Positions 6,105 through 12,127 of a DNA stretch of 12,127 nucleotides are shown in pieces. Each line of letters opens with the position of its first letter. Position 1 is the stretch's first letter. A program made the translations under genes and the position numbers. This stretch comes from Myxococcales bacterium. Lineage in GTDB: Bacteria; Myxococcota_A; UBA9160; JALSIO01. The stretch spans positions 1 through 12,127 of the forward strand of contig JALSIO010000666.1 in NCBI GenBank assembly GCA_026989995.1. Direction: 5' to 3'. Below the pieces are notes generated by a model. That model was not told where the DNA came from. It saw only the letters and a program-made list of their open reading frames with translations, and made no database searches.

Positions 6105-8645
6105 ATGGCGGGAACCAGCAGGCAGCGCCGGCGACGGCGCCCGTCCGGCCGCAGGCGTCGGCCGGCCCGCCGCGGGAGGCTCTCCGCGGCCCAGGGGGTC
6201 TTCCTCGCCGCCTGCGCGGGGCTCGCCGGACTCGCCTTCGTCGCGGGGCTGCCCCTCGGCGCCTACCTGAAGCGACTCGACGGGATCGTCACCGAGCGCT
6301 TCGAGGGAAGGCTCTTCCGCGTTCCCTCCCGGGTGTACTCGGCACCGACCATCCTCTACCCCGGGCTCGATCTCGAGGAGGTGGGGCTCGAGGAGGTCCT
6401 CGAGCGGCTCAGCTACACCGAGGCGGCACCCGAAGGGGGCTTTCTTCCCCCCGGCCGCTACCACCGCTCCCGGCGGGGCTTTCGCATCCACCTCCGCGCC
6501 TTCGAGCATCCCCGACGGCCGGAGCCGGCCCGGGACATCCTGCTCGAGCTCGACGGCACCTCGATCCGCCGGATCCGGGAGCTTCCGGATGGGCCGGAGC
6601 TGGCCGCGGTCATGCTCGAGCCCGAGGCCGTGGGCGCGTACTACGGGCCCCGCCGGGTGCAGCGGGAGCTGGTGCAGCTCTCGGACGTGCCGCGGCACCT
6701 GATCGACGCGGTGCTCGCCATCGAGGATCGCCGCTTCGAGCAGCACGTGGGGATCGACCCCGTGCGCATCGTGGGGGCGCTGATCGCGAACCTCCGGGCG
6801 GGAAGCATCACCCAGGGCGGGAGCACGCTCACCCAGCAGCTGGTCAAGAACTTCTTCCTCACGCCGGAGCGCACCTACCGCCGCAAGCTCAACGAGGCGC
6901 TGATGGCGGTCATCGTGGAGGTCCGCTACCCGAAGGATGCCATCCTCGAGGCGTATCTGAACGAGATCTACCTGGGCCAGCGCGGTCCCACCGAGATCCG
7001 CGGGGTGGGCGAGGCGGCGCGGGTCTTCTTCGGAAAGTCGGTCCGGGACCTCACGGTGGCGGAGTCGGCACTCCTCGCGGGGATCATCCACAGCCCCAAC
7101 GCCACCTCTCCGTACCGGAACCCGGAGGCGGCGCGGCGTCGCAGGGACCTCGTGCTCGACCAGATGCGTCGCCAGGGGCGGATCGACGAGGAGACCGCCC
7201 TCCGGGCGAAGGGCCGACCGCTGGAGCTCGCCCGGGTGACCCGGGAGGAGGGGCATACCCGCTATTTCCTCGACGCGCTCCAGGGGCAGCTCCCCGAGAT
7301 CTACGACGAGCAGACCCTCACCTCCGATGGCCTCCGCATCTACTCCACGCTCGACCCGCGCCTCCAGCGGATCGCCCACCAGGCAGTCCGGGAGGGCCTC
7401 GCCGAGCTCGAGAAGCGTCATCCCCGCCTCCGGATCGGGGATCCGCGCCGGAATCTGCAGGCCTGCCTGGTGGCGCTTCGCCCCCAGACCGGCGAGGTGG
7501 TGGCGCTGGTGGGTGGGCGCGACTACGGGCAGTCCCAGTACAACCGATGCACGAGCGCCCGGCGCCAGCCGGGAAGCGTGTTCAAGCCCATCGTGTACGC
7601 GGCGGCACTCGAGCCCGGGGAGGAGGGGCCCACCATCACCCTGGCCAGCTTCATCGACGACTCCCCGCTCACCGTCCGGACGAAGGGCTCGAGGCCGTGG
7701 CAACCGAAGAACTTCGACCGGCAGTTCCACGGCCGCGTCCCCGTGCGGACGGCGATCGAGAAGTCGATGAACGTGGCGGCGGCGCGTCTCGGCCAGGAGG
7801 TGGGGATCGGCCGGGTGCGGGACATGGCCCGGCGGCTCGGGATCGCGAGTCCTCTCCCCGCCGTGCCGAGCCTGGCGCTCGGGGCGGCGAGCCTCCCCCC
7901 CATCGAGATCGCACGGGCCTACGCCACCCTCGCCAACGGTGGCATCCGCCCGGAGCTGCGGTTCTTCGAGGACGTGGTGGACCAGCGCGGGCGCACCGTC
8001 GAGCGCCGGGAGATCGCCTTCGAGCGGGTGCTCGATCCGGGGACGGCGTTTCTGGTGACCTCGCTGCTGCAGGGCGTGGTCGAGCGCGGAACGGGCGCCG
8101 GGATCCGGCGCGCGGGCATCCGGGGACCGATCGCCGGGAAGACGGGGACCAGCAACGACACCCGGGACGCCTGGTTCGCGGGGTACACGCCGGATCTGGT
8201 GGTGGTGGTCTGGGTGGGCTTCGACGAGCCCCGGCCGATGGGGCTCACGGGGGGGCGGGCGGCGCTGCCCATCTGGATCCGCTTCCTCCAGGGGGCCACC
8301 GGGGGGCGGGTCGAGGGGGAGTTCCTGGCGCCCCCGAGCGTGGTGGCGCTCGCCATCGATCCGGCGTCGGGCGCCCGGGCGCTCCCGGGCTGCCCGTCGC
8401 GCCGGCGGGAGTTCTTTCTCCCGGGAACCGAGCCGCGCCACACCTGCCCCGGCTTCTGGGGTGGGCCCCATGTGATCGCGAGCCGCGAGCCGGGTGCCCC
8501 GGCGGCGCGCTCCGCGGGGCCGCAGCAGGTGGAGCCCCGGCCCCCGCGTCCGGACCGGCCGCGCGTGCAGCGGCCCGCCCGGGACGCGGAGCGCGTCTAT
8601 CGCCGCGTGCTCGAGTGGTTCCGGCGCCAGGCCCAGGGGAGGTAG
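6105..8645 (+). CDS. mrcB: Bifunctional class A penicillin-binding protein, PBP1B type
   Basis: This 846-aa inner-membrane enzyme polymerises and cross-links peptidoglycan. Its order is an Arg-rich cytoplasmic tail (6-25), one membrane helix (about 31-54), a UB2H-like region (about 85-170, with the PPGRYH segment), the GT51 glycosyltransferase (about 185-360) and the transpeptidase (about 450-735). GT51 has catalytic Glu207 in AIEDRRFEQH, GGSTLTQQLVKN (238-249) and YLNEIYLGQ (284-292). The transpeptidase has S491-x-x-K494, S554-M-N556 and K679-T-G681. UB2H points to PBP1B rather than PBP1A. After the transpeptidase comes a tail with two cysteines (GCPSRRREFF, C763; HTC, C781), then a Pro/Arg-rich disordered end. 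The start is ATG with GGGAGG 4 nt upstream. The stop TAG is only 2 nt before the TPR lipoprotein gene. Confidence 0.95.
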   Translation: MAGTSRQRRRRRPSGRRRRPARRGRLSAAQGVFLAACAGLAGLAFVAGLPLGAYLKRLDGIVTERFEGRLFRVPSRVYSAPTILYPGLDLEEVGLEEVLERLSYTEAAPEGGFLPPGRYHRSRRGFRIHLRAFEHPRRPEPARDILLELDGTSIRRIRELPDGPELAAVMLEPEAVGAYYGPRRVQRELVQLSDVPRHLIDAVLAIEDRRFEQHVGIDPVRIVGALIANLRAGSITQGGSTLTQQLVKNFFLTPERTYRRKLNEALMAVIVEVRYPKDAILEAYLNEIYLGQRGPTEIRGVGEAARVFFGKSVRDLTVAESALLAGIIHSPNATSPYRNPEAARRRRDLVLDQMRRQGRIDEETALRAKGRPLELARVTREEGHTRYFLDALQGQLPEIYDEQTLTSDGLRIYSTLDPRLQRIAHQAVREGLAELEKRHPRLRIGDPRRNLQACLVALRPQTGEVVALVGGRDYGQSQYNRCTSARRQPGSVFKPIVYAAALEPGEEGPTITLASFIDDSPLTVRTKGSRPWQPKNFDRQFHGRVPVRTAIEKSMNVAAARLGQEVGIGRVRDMARRLGIASPLPAVPSLALGAASLPPIEIARAYATLANGGIRPELRFFEDVVDQRGRTVERREIAFERVLDPGTAFLVTSLLQGVVERGTGAGIRRAGIRGPIAGKTGTSNDTRDAWFAGYTPDLVVVVWVGFDEPRPMGLTGGRAALPIWIRFLQGATGGRVEGEFLAPPSVVALAIDPASGARALPGCPSRRREFFLPGTEPRHTCPGFWGGPHVIASREPGAPAARSAGPQQVEPRPPRPDRPRVQRPARDAERVYRRVLEWFRRQAQGR

Positions 8646-8647
8646 CC

Positions 8648-9175
8648 GTGCGCCGCAGCCTGCTTCTCGCCGCGGTGGCCGCGCTCGCGGTGGGCTGTGC
8701 CGGCCCCTGGGCCGGCCGCGCACCCGACGCCGGGCGCGCTTCCGCCATGCGGGCCGAGCCCTTCCACCTTCTCGACCAGGTGGAGCGGGGCACGCCGAGC
8801 TGGCGGGCCTCGATGCACCTCGTCGCCGAGGGCCTGCGGGCCGAGGCGGAAGGCCGGCCGGCCGAGGCCGTGGAGCGCTACGACCGGGCGCTCCAGGTGG
8901 AGCCGTCGAACCCCTACGCCTTTCTGGCCATCGCGCGCTACCTCGCCGAGCACGGGCGGCCCGACACGGCGCTCGGGCACCTGGAACAGGCCGAAGCGCT
9001 GCTGGCCTCGCGTGGCACGCCCCCGGGACTTCGCGCGCACCTCCGGGGCCTGCGCGGCTTCGTCTTGCGCGAGCTCGGCGACCGGGAGCGGGGCGCGCGG
9101 CTCCTCGAGGAGGCGCGGCACGGGGCGCCCGAGGTGTGGGCCGATGGGTTCCTGGACGCGGAGGAGCTGCTCTGA
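8648..9175 (+). CDS. TPR-repeat lipoprotein, candidate PBP partner
   Basis: This 175-aa protein starts MRRSLLLAAVAALAVGC, a lipoprotein signal peptide with lipidation Cys17. After a short linker come tetratricopeptide-like helix pairs at about 55-86 (GRPAEAVERYDRALQVEPSN is a textbook TPR half), 87-118 (HGRPDTALGHLEQAEALL) and 127-160 (LGDRERGARLLEEA). TPRs bind proteins; no enzyme motif is seen. The start is GTG at 8648 with GGGGAGG (8636-8642) inside the PBP stop region, so it is almost certainly co-translated with the PBP. Pseudomonas LpoP, a TPR lipoprotein, activates PBP1B through its UB2H domain, and this gene has the same neighbour and architecture. That role is inferred. Otherwise it is a generic envelope TPR scaffold. 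The sorting residue after Cys is Ala, not Asp, which suits outer-membrane transport. Confidence 0.85.
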   Translation: MRRSLLLAAVAALAVGCAGPWAGRAPDAGRASAMRAEPFHLLDQVERGTPSWRASMHLVAEGLRAEAEGRPAEAVERYDRALQVEPSNPYAFLAIARYLAEHGRPDTALGHLEQAEALLASRGTPPGLRAHLRGLRGFVLRELGDRERGARLLEEARHGAPEVWADGFLDAEELL

Positions 9176-9177
9176 GG

Positions 9178-9206
9178 GCAGCCCCGAGGGGCCTTTGGTA
9201 GGCTGC
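9178..9206 (+). promoter_or_regulatory. lspA upstream region: inverted repeat and -10-like hexamer
   Basis: GCAGCC (9178-9183) can pair with GGCTGC (9201-9206) around a CCTTTGG-containing core. Within it TAGGCT (9199-9204) resembles a -10 element ending only 9 nt before the lspA ATG, which would give a nearly leaderless mRNA. No Shine-Dalgarno lies at normal distance; the nearest purine run, GAGGGG, is 22 nt away. Low confidence, since lspA may simply be read through from the PBP gene. Confidence 0.3.
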
Positions 9207-9213
9207 GCACCGC

Positions 9214-9729
9214 ATGCAGCCGAAGACCCGTTTCTTCGCAGTGAGCTTCGTGCTCGCCCTCGTCCTCGACCAGCTCACCAAGCTCTGGATCGTGCGGAAC
9301 CTCTCCCGCACCGACAGCATTCCGATCATCGACGGATTCTTCACCCTTACCCACGTCCGGAATCCGGGCGCCGCCTTCGGGCTCTTCACCGGGCTCGATG
9401 ACGGCATCCGGGTGCCCCTGTTCCTGGTCGTCTCGATCGCGGCCGTGATCCTGGTGCTGCGATTCCAGCGCTCTCTCGAGCCCGGGGACCGGCTCTCGGC
9501 GATGGCGCTCGGCCTCATCCTGGGCGGGGCGGTCGGCAATCTCATCGACCGGCTGCGCTACGGGGAGGTCATCGACTTCCTGCATTTCCGCCTGTGGCGC
9601 GGCTACGCCTGGCCCGACTTCAACCTGGCGGACAGCTTCATCGTCGTGGGGGTCGCGCTTCTCGTGATCGAGCTCGTTGCGGGCGAGGGGGAGCGCCGCG
9701 CCGCGGGCGAGGGAGCCCCCGCCGACTGA
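9214..9729 (+). CDS. lspA: Lipoprotein signal peptidase (signal peptidase II)
   Basis: LspA is an inner-membrane aspartyl protease that removes the signal peptide of lipid-modified prolipoproteins. The 171-aa protein has the usual four membrane helices (about 7-27, 66-84, 95-112, 139-156). Family motifs are DQLTK (19-23), HVRNPGAAFGLF (47-58), GNLIDRLRYGEVIDF with catalytic Asp121, and FNLADSFIVVG with catalytic Asp140. The tail after 157 is Glu/Arg/Ala-rich and cytoplasmic. The ATG start fits the family N-terminus, although no Shine-Dalgarno stands in front of it. It lies 38 nt after the TPR lipoprotein gene, whose product is a predicted substrate. A hairpin follows the stop. Confidence 0.97.
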   Translation: MQPKTRFFAVSFVLALVLDQLTKLWIVRNLSRTDSIPIIDGFFTLTHVRNPGAAFGLFTGLDDGIRVPLFLVVSIAAVILVLRFQRSLEPGDRLSAMALGLILGGAVGNLIDRLRYGEVIDFLHFRLWRGYAWPDFNLADSFIVVGVALLVIELVAGEGERRAAGEGAPAD

Positions 9730-9735
9730 CTTCCG

Positions 9736-9755
9736 GTCCGCGCGTCCGCGCGGAC
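9736..9755 (+). terminator. Hairpin after lspA
   Basis: GTCCGCGCG (9736-9744) and CGCGCGGAC (9747-9755) form a perfect 9-bp inverted repeat around TC, starting 6 nt after the lspA stop. No T-run follows, so it is not a canonical intrinsic terminator, but it marks the likely end of the envelope gene series. Confidence 0.5.
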
Positions 9756-9813
9756 GGAGACGGATCCGGCCGCACTGCGTTCCGGTGCATGGGACGGGCA
9801 CCCTGGATGTCGG

Positions 9814-9843
9814 TTGACAGGCGTCGAGGCGCTGAGATAGAAC
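9814..9843 (+). promoter_or_regulatory. Sigma70-type promoter of the IclR-family gene
   Basis: TTGACA (9814-9819) is a perfect -35 consensus. TAGAAC (9838-9843) follows after 18 nt as a -10 with good first, second and central positions. Transcription would start near 9850, leaving a leader of about 87 nt. A GGTGC/GCACC inverted repeat (9784-9788, 9798-9802) sits just upstream of the -35 and could be an autoregulatory site. This is the best-looking promoter in the window. Confidence 0.65.
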
Positions 9844-9856
9844 GGCGAGAGCCCGG

Positions 9857-9894
9857 GAGCGCCCGCGCCTTCTCGTGGCGCCGGGGCGGCGCTC
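9857..9894 (+). promoter_or_regulatory. Structured leader in front of the IclR-family gene
   Basis: GAGCGCC (9857-9863) pairs with GGCGCTC (9888-9894). Inside it, GCGCC (9865-9869) pairs with GGCGC (9877-9881) around a 7-nt loop. This two-tier stem begins just downstream of the predicted transcription start and ends 42 nt before the TTG start. It may affect expression or may be a chance product of high GC. Confidence 0.35.
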
Positions 9895-9936
9895 GGACCT
9901 TCCCCGGATCCGGGCCGCGCACACGGGTGGGGTGCC

Positions 9937-10728
9937 TTGTCGAGACCGAAGCACGAGTACGCCGTCCAGAGCATCTCGAACGCGCTTCGGCTGCTCGAGT
10001 GCTTCGGCGAGAGCGAGGAGTTCGGCCTCACGGAGCTCGCGAAGCGGCTGAAGCTGGGGAAGAACACGGCCTTTCGCGCGCTGGCCACGCTCGTGGTCCA
10101 TGGCTACCTGGAGCAGGATGAGGAGAACGGTCCGTACCGGATCGGTCCGGCCGCGCTCGAGCTCGCCCACCGGCTCGGACGGGGCCATGTGCTCCTGCAG
10201 AAGGCGCGGCCGATTCTCGAGGAGCTCGCGCGATCCCTCGGGGAGACTGCCCACCTCGGGGTGCTGCGCCGCTTCGAGGTGATGCACCTCGACGGCCGCG
10301 CCGCCGATCGGCCGGTGATCGCCGGGCTCCGGCTCGGACACCGGACGCCGGCCCACTGCACGGCCCTCGGCAAGGTGCTCCTCGCCCACGCCGAGCCGGC
10401 GATCCGCGAGGCCTTCGACCGCGAGCTCATCGCCGCGGGACTCCCGGCGTTCACCCGCTCCACCATCACCGACCGCGCCAAGCTCCTCGAGGAGCTTCGG
10501 GCCATTCCCCACCGGGGCTTTGCGCTCGACCTCGCGGAGTGGACGGAAGGTCTGCACTGCGCCGCCGCACCGGTGCAGGACCGCACCGGCGCCGTGGTCG
10601 CGGCCCTCTCGGTCTCCGGGCCGTCCTTCCGGAACGACGCGCCGGATCTCCTGGTCCGCCACGCGCCGGCGGTCGTCCGTGCGGCCGGCCGGCTGTCGGC
10701 CTCCCTCGGGGCGCCCGCCCCGGCCTAG
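9937..10728 (+). CDS. IclR-family transcriptional regulator
   Basis: This 263-aa protein has an N-terminal winged helix-turn-helix (about 7-70: [38 protein letters not shown], wing GPYRIG) and a C-terminal IclR effector domain (about 85-255). The effector domain has the family motifs [15 protein letters not shown] (136-150), [13 protein letters not shown] (201-213) and [15 protein letters not shown] (220-234). Such dimeric or tetrameric regulators sense small metabolites, usually aromatic or short-chain acids, and control catabolic genes. The start is TTG at 9937, with GGTGGGG about 4 nt upstream. No better start lies between the DNA-binding domain and this codon. It has its own promoter and leader, and is followed by an acyl-CoA dehydrogenase gene on the same strand. 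Effector and targets are unknown. Confidence 0.93.
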   Translation: MSRPKHEYAVQSISNALRLLECFGESEEFGLTELAKRLKLGKNTAFRALATLVVHGYLEQDEENGPYRIGPAALELAHRLGRGHVLLQKARPILEELARSLGETAHLGVLRRFEVMHLDGRAADRPVIAGLRLGHRTPAHCTALGKVLLAHAEPAIREAFDRELIAAGLPAFTRSTITDRAKLLEELRAIPHRGFALDLAEWTEGLHCAAAPVQDRTGAVVAALSVSGPSFRNDAPDLLVRHAPAVVRAAGRLSASLGAPAPA

Positions 10729-10741
10729 CCCCGGCCACGGA

Positions 10742-10765
10742 CCCCCTCGTTCCGGGCGAAGGGGG
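10742..10765 (+). terminator. Hairpin after the IclR-family gene
   Basis: CCCCCTCG (10742-10749) can pair with CG and AGGGGG (10757-10758, 10760-10765), with one bulged A and a 7-nt loop, 13 nt after the stop codon. There is no T-run. It probably separates the regulator transcript from the following gene. Confidence 0.4.
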
Positions 10766-10860
10766 GGCCGGCGGGGAGCCACGGGAAGACCGGAGCCCGC
10801 CCGACCTCCAGTCGACGGAGACACGGGGCGCGGCTTCGCCGGACGGCCGGGGGAGCGCGC

Positions 10861-10888
10861 ATCCGCGGCGCCGGATGATCCCGCGGAT
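10861..10888. promoter_or_regulatory. Inverted repeat between the regulator and acyl-CoA dehydrogenase genes, possible operator
   Basis: ATCCGCGG (10861-10868) and CCGCGGAT (10881-10888) are perfect 8-bp inverted arms with a 12-nt spacer. The arm centres are about 20 bp, or two helical turns, apart, as expected for a site bound by a dimer. A -10-like TACCCT (10936-10941) lies about 48 bp downstream. The rest of the 251-bp gap (10729-10979) holds two hairpins but no recognisable gene. Binding by the adjacent IclR protein is inferred from position only. Confidence 0.35.
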
Positions 10889-10946
10889 CCTGGAGGAGGA
10901 CGGGTCGCGGGCGCCGGTCCCGATCCGCGAGCCGCTACCCTCGGCG

Positions 10947-10973
10947 CCGCGGAGCGCGGGCTCCGCGGGAGGG
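10947..10973 (+). promoter_or_regulatory. Hairpin and Shine-Dalgarno in front of the acyl-CoA dehydrogenase gene
   Basis: CCGCGGAGC (10947-10955) and GCTCCGCGG (10960-10968) form a perfect 9-bp stem with loop GCGG. Its last two bases overlap the Shine-Dalgarno GGGAGGG (10967-10973), 6 nt before the ATG at 10980. Folding could therefore limit ribosome access. The Shine-Dalgarno fixes the start, although the frame is open further upstream. Confidence 0.4.
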
Positions 10974-10979
10974 CGGGCC

Positions 10980-12119
10980 ATGGACTTCGATCCCACGGAG
11001 GAGCAGCAGGCGCTCCGGGAGGCAGCGCAGCGCTTCGCGCGGGAGCAGATCGCGCCCCTCGCACGCGAGTTCGACGAGGCCGAGCGCTTCCCGCGGGAGC
11101 TCACCTTCGGCGCGCTCACCCTCGGCCTCGGCAACACCAGCGTCCCCGAGGTCTTCGGGGGCCCCGGCCTCGGCGTCCTCGACAGCTGTCTCATCGTGGA
11201 GGAGCTCGCGTGGGGGTGTGCCGGGGTGACGACGGGGCTGCTCGCCAGCGACCTCGGCCTCACCCCCGTGCTTCTCGCGGGCACCGAGGAGCAGAAGCGC
11301 GAGTGGCTGGGACGCGCCGCCCGGGGACCGGAGCTCGCCTGCTTCGGCCTGTCCGAACCCGATGCCGGCTCCGACGTGGCCGGCATGCGGCTCTGGGTCG
11401 AGCGGTCGGGCGACGGCTACGTGCTGAACGGCACCAAGTGCTGGATCACCAACGGCGGAGAGGCCTCCATCGCCACGGTCTTCGGGACCCTCGACCCCGA
11501 GCTCCGGCACCGGGGGATCTGCGCCTTCGTCCTGGACCTCGACACGCCCGGCGTGACCCGGGGGAAGAAGGAGCAGAAGCTCGGGCAGCGATGCAGCGAC
11601 ACCCGGGTCCTCCACTTCGAGAACGTGCGCGTGCCCGCCTCGCAGCGGCTCGGGGCGGAGGGGGAGGGTTTCGCCCTGGCCATGCGCACCCTCGACCGCT
11701 CGCGGCCGCCGATCGGCGCGCTCGCCGTGGGGATCGCCCGGCGCGCCCTCGAGGAGAGCCTGGCCTACGCCCGGGAGCGCCGGGCCTTCGGCCAGCCCAT
11801 CGCCGACTTCCAGGCGATCCAGTGCATGCTCGCCGACATGGCCACGGACCTCGAGGCGGCCCGGCTCCTGGTGCACCAGAGCGCCCGCTGCGTGGACCGC
11901 GGCGAGCGGGCCTCGAAGCTTTCGTCGATGGCCAAGTGCTTCGCGACCGACGCGGCCATGCGGATCACCACCGATGCGGTGCAGATCCACGGCGGCAATG
12001 GCTACACCCGCGAGTACCCGGTCGAAAAGCTGATGCGCGATGCCAAGCTGATGCAGATCTACGAGGGCACCAACCAGGTCCAGCGCGTGGTGATCGCACG
12101 GGAGCTCCTCCGGGGCTGA
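10980..12119 (+). CDS. Acyl-CoA dehydrogenase, medium-chain-like
   Basis: This FAD flavoenzyme catalyses alpha,beta-dehydrogenation of an acyl-CoA, passing electrons to electron-transfer flavoprotein. The 379-aa protein has full family length: N-terminal helical domain (about 5-115), beta domain with [12 protein letters not shown] (121-132) and WITNGG (155-160) for FAD and substrate, and C-terminal helical domain with [15 protein letters not shown] (267-281) and [20 protein letters not shown] (335-354). The catalytic base is Glu362 in [11 protein letters not shown], the position used by medium- and short-chain enzymes. The [11 protein letters not shown] segment (241-251) resembles MCAD. Exact substrate (fatty, branched or aromatic acyl-CoA) cannot be read from sequence. 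The start is ATG with GGGAGGG 6 nt upstream; the stop TGA lies 8 nt before the window edge. It sits 251 bp after an IclR-family regulator, its likely controller. Confidence 0.95.
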   Translation: MDFDPTEEQQALREAAQRFAREQIAPLAREFDEAERFPRELTFGALTLGLGNTSVPEVFGGPGLGVLDSCLIVEELAWGCAGVTTGLLASDLGLTPVLLAGTEEQKREWLGRAARGPELACFGLSEPDAGSDVAGMRLWVERSGDGYVLNGTKCWITNGGEASIATVFGTLDPELRHRGICAFVLDLDTPGVTRGKKEQKLGQRCSDTRVLHFENVRVPASQRLGAEGEGFALAMRTLDRSRPPIGALAVGIARRALEESLAYARERRAFGQPIADFQAIQCMLADMATDLEAARLLVHQSARCVDRGERASKLSSMAKCFATDAAMRITTDAVQIHGGNGYTREYPVEKLMRDAKLMQIYEGTNQVQRVVIARELLRG

Positions 12120-12127
12120 GGCCCGCG

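Noticed and set aside
7547..8647. In-frame upstream extension of the TPR lipoprotein gene inside the PBP gene
   Set aside because: The lipoprotein signal peptide starts precisely at GTG 8648 with a good Shine-Dalgarno; the extension is a shadow frame of the PBP.
5982..9545. Minus-strand open frame of 1187 codons antisense to the PBP, TPR lipoprotein and lspA genes
   Set aside because: It is rich in Arg, Pro and Gly without any recognisable domain, spans three well-supported genes and their gaps, and is the expected by-product of very high GC, where stop codons are rare in opposite frames.
10539..10979. In-frame upstream extension of the acyl-CoA dehydrogenase gene into iclR
   Set aside because: ATG 10980 gives the normal family N-terminus and has GGGAGGG upstream; the extension carries no domain.
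8938..11064. Minus-strand open frame of 708 codons antisense to lspA, iclR and the gap
   Set aside because: Low-complexity composition, no motif, and the plus-strand genes in the same region are clear family members.
1..12127. Search for tRNA, rRNA, CRISPR repeats, insertion-sequence ends or attachment sites
   Set aside because: None seen by eye: no regularly spaced repeats, no transposase or integrase frame, and no base-composition break.

Overview
The window is 12 kb of very GC-rich, tightly packed chromosome carrying ordinary biosynthetic and cell-envelope genes. GTG and TTG starts are common, and many genes overlap or abut. The order argH - small lipoprotein - dapF - dapA - dapB resembles the arg/lysine clusters of deltaproteobacterial lineages (Desulfobacterota, Myxococcota, Binatota and relatives). 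A PBP1B-type enzyme, an LptM-like lipoprotein and an adenylylatable glutamine synthetase all fit a Gram-negative, LPS-bearing bacterium. The exact phylum cannot be fixed from the sequence alone.

Layout. Bases 1-343 (+) are the 3' end of a glutamine synthetase gene whose start lies outside the window. It converges on a minus-strand operon, read from 4773 down to 452: argH, an LptM-like lipoprotein, dapF, dapA and dapB. Every junction in this operon overlaps: GTGA at argH/lptM, TTGA at lptM/dapF, 19 nt at dapF/dapA and TTGA at dapA/dapB. The short gap between glnA and dapB holds strong GC-rich hairpins. From the 135-bp divergent region 4774-4908 a plus-strand series begins: a type I-beta DAHP synthase homologue with unusual active-site residues, a class A penicillin-binding protein of PBP1B type, a TPR lipoprotein 2 nt behind it, and lspA. 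After a hairpin and a recognisable sigma70-type promoter comes an IclR-family regulator. A 251-bp gap then leads to an MCAD-like acyl-CoA dehydrogenase that ends just before the window edge.

How the genes work together. The minus-strand operon makes arginine (last step) and meso-diaminopimelate/lysine. meso-DAP is the cross-linking residue of the peptidoglycan that the PBP on the other strand polymerises. The TPR lipoprotein is placed as a likely activator of that PBP, by analogy with Pseudomonas LpoP. LspA is the peptidase that would mature this lipoprotein and the LptM-like one. The IclR regulator and the acyl-CoA dehydrogenase form a plausible regulator/target pair for acyl-CoA catabolism.

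I found no mobile element, CRISPR array, tRNA or rRNA. Nothing in the window is clearly a new multi-gene system. The most interesting points are the PBP1B-TPR lipoprotein pair, two near-identical Shine-Dalgarno hairpins at TTGA stop/start overlaps in the dap operon, and the altered metal-site residue of the DAHP synthase homologue.
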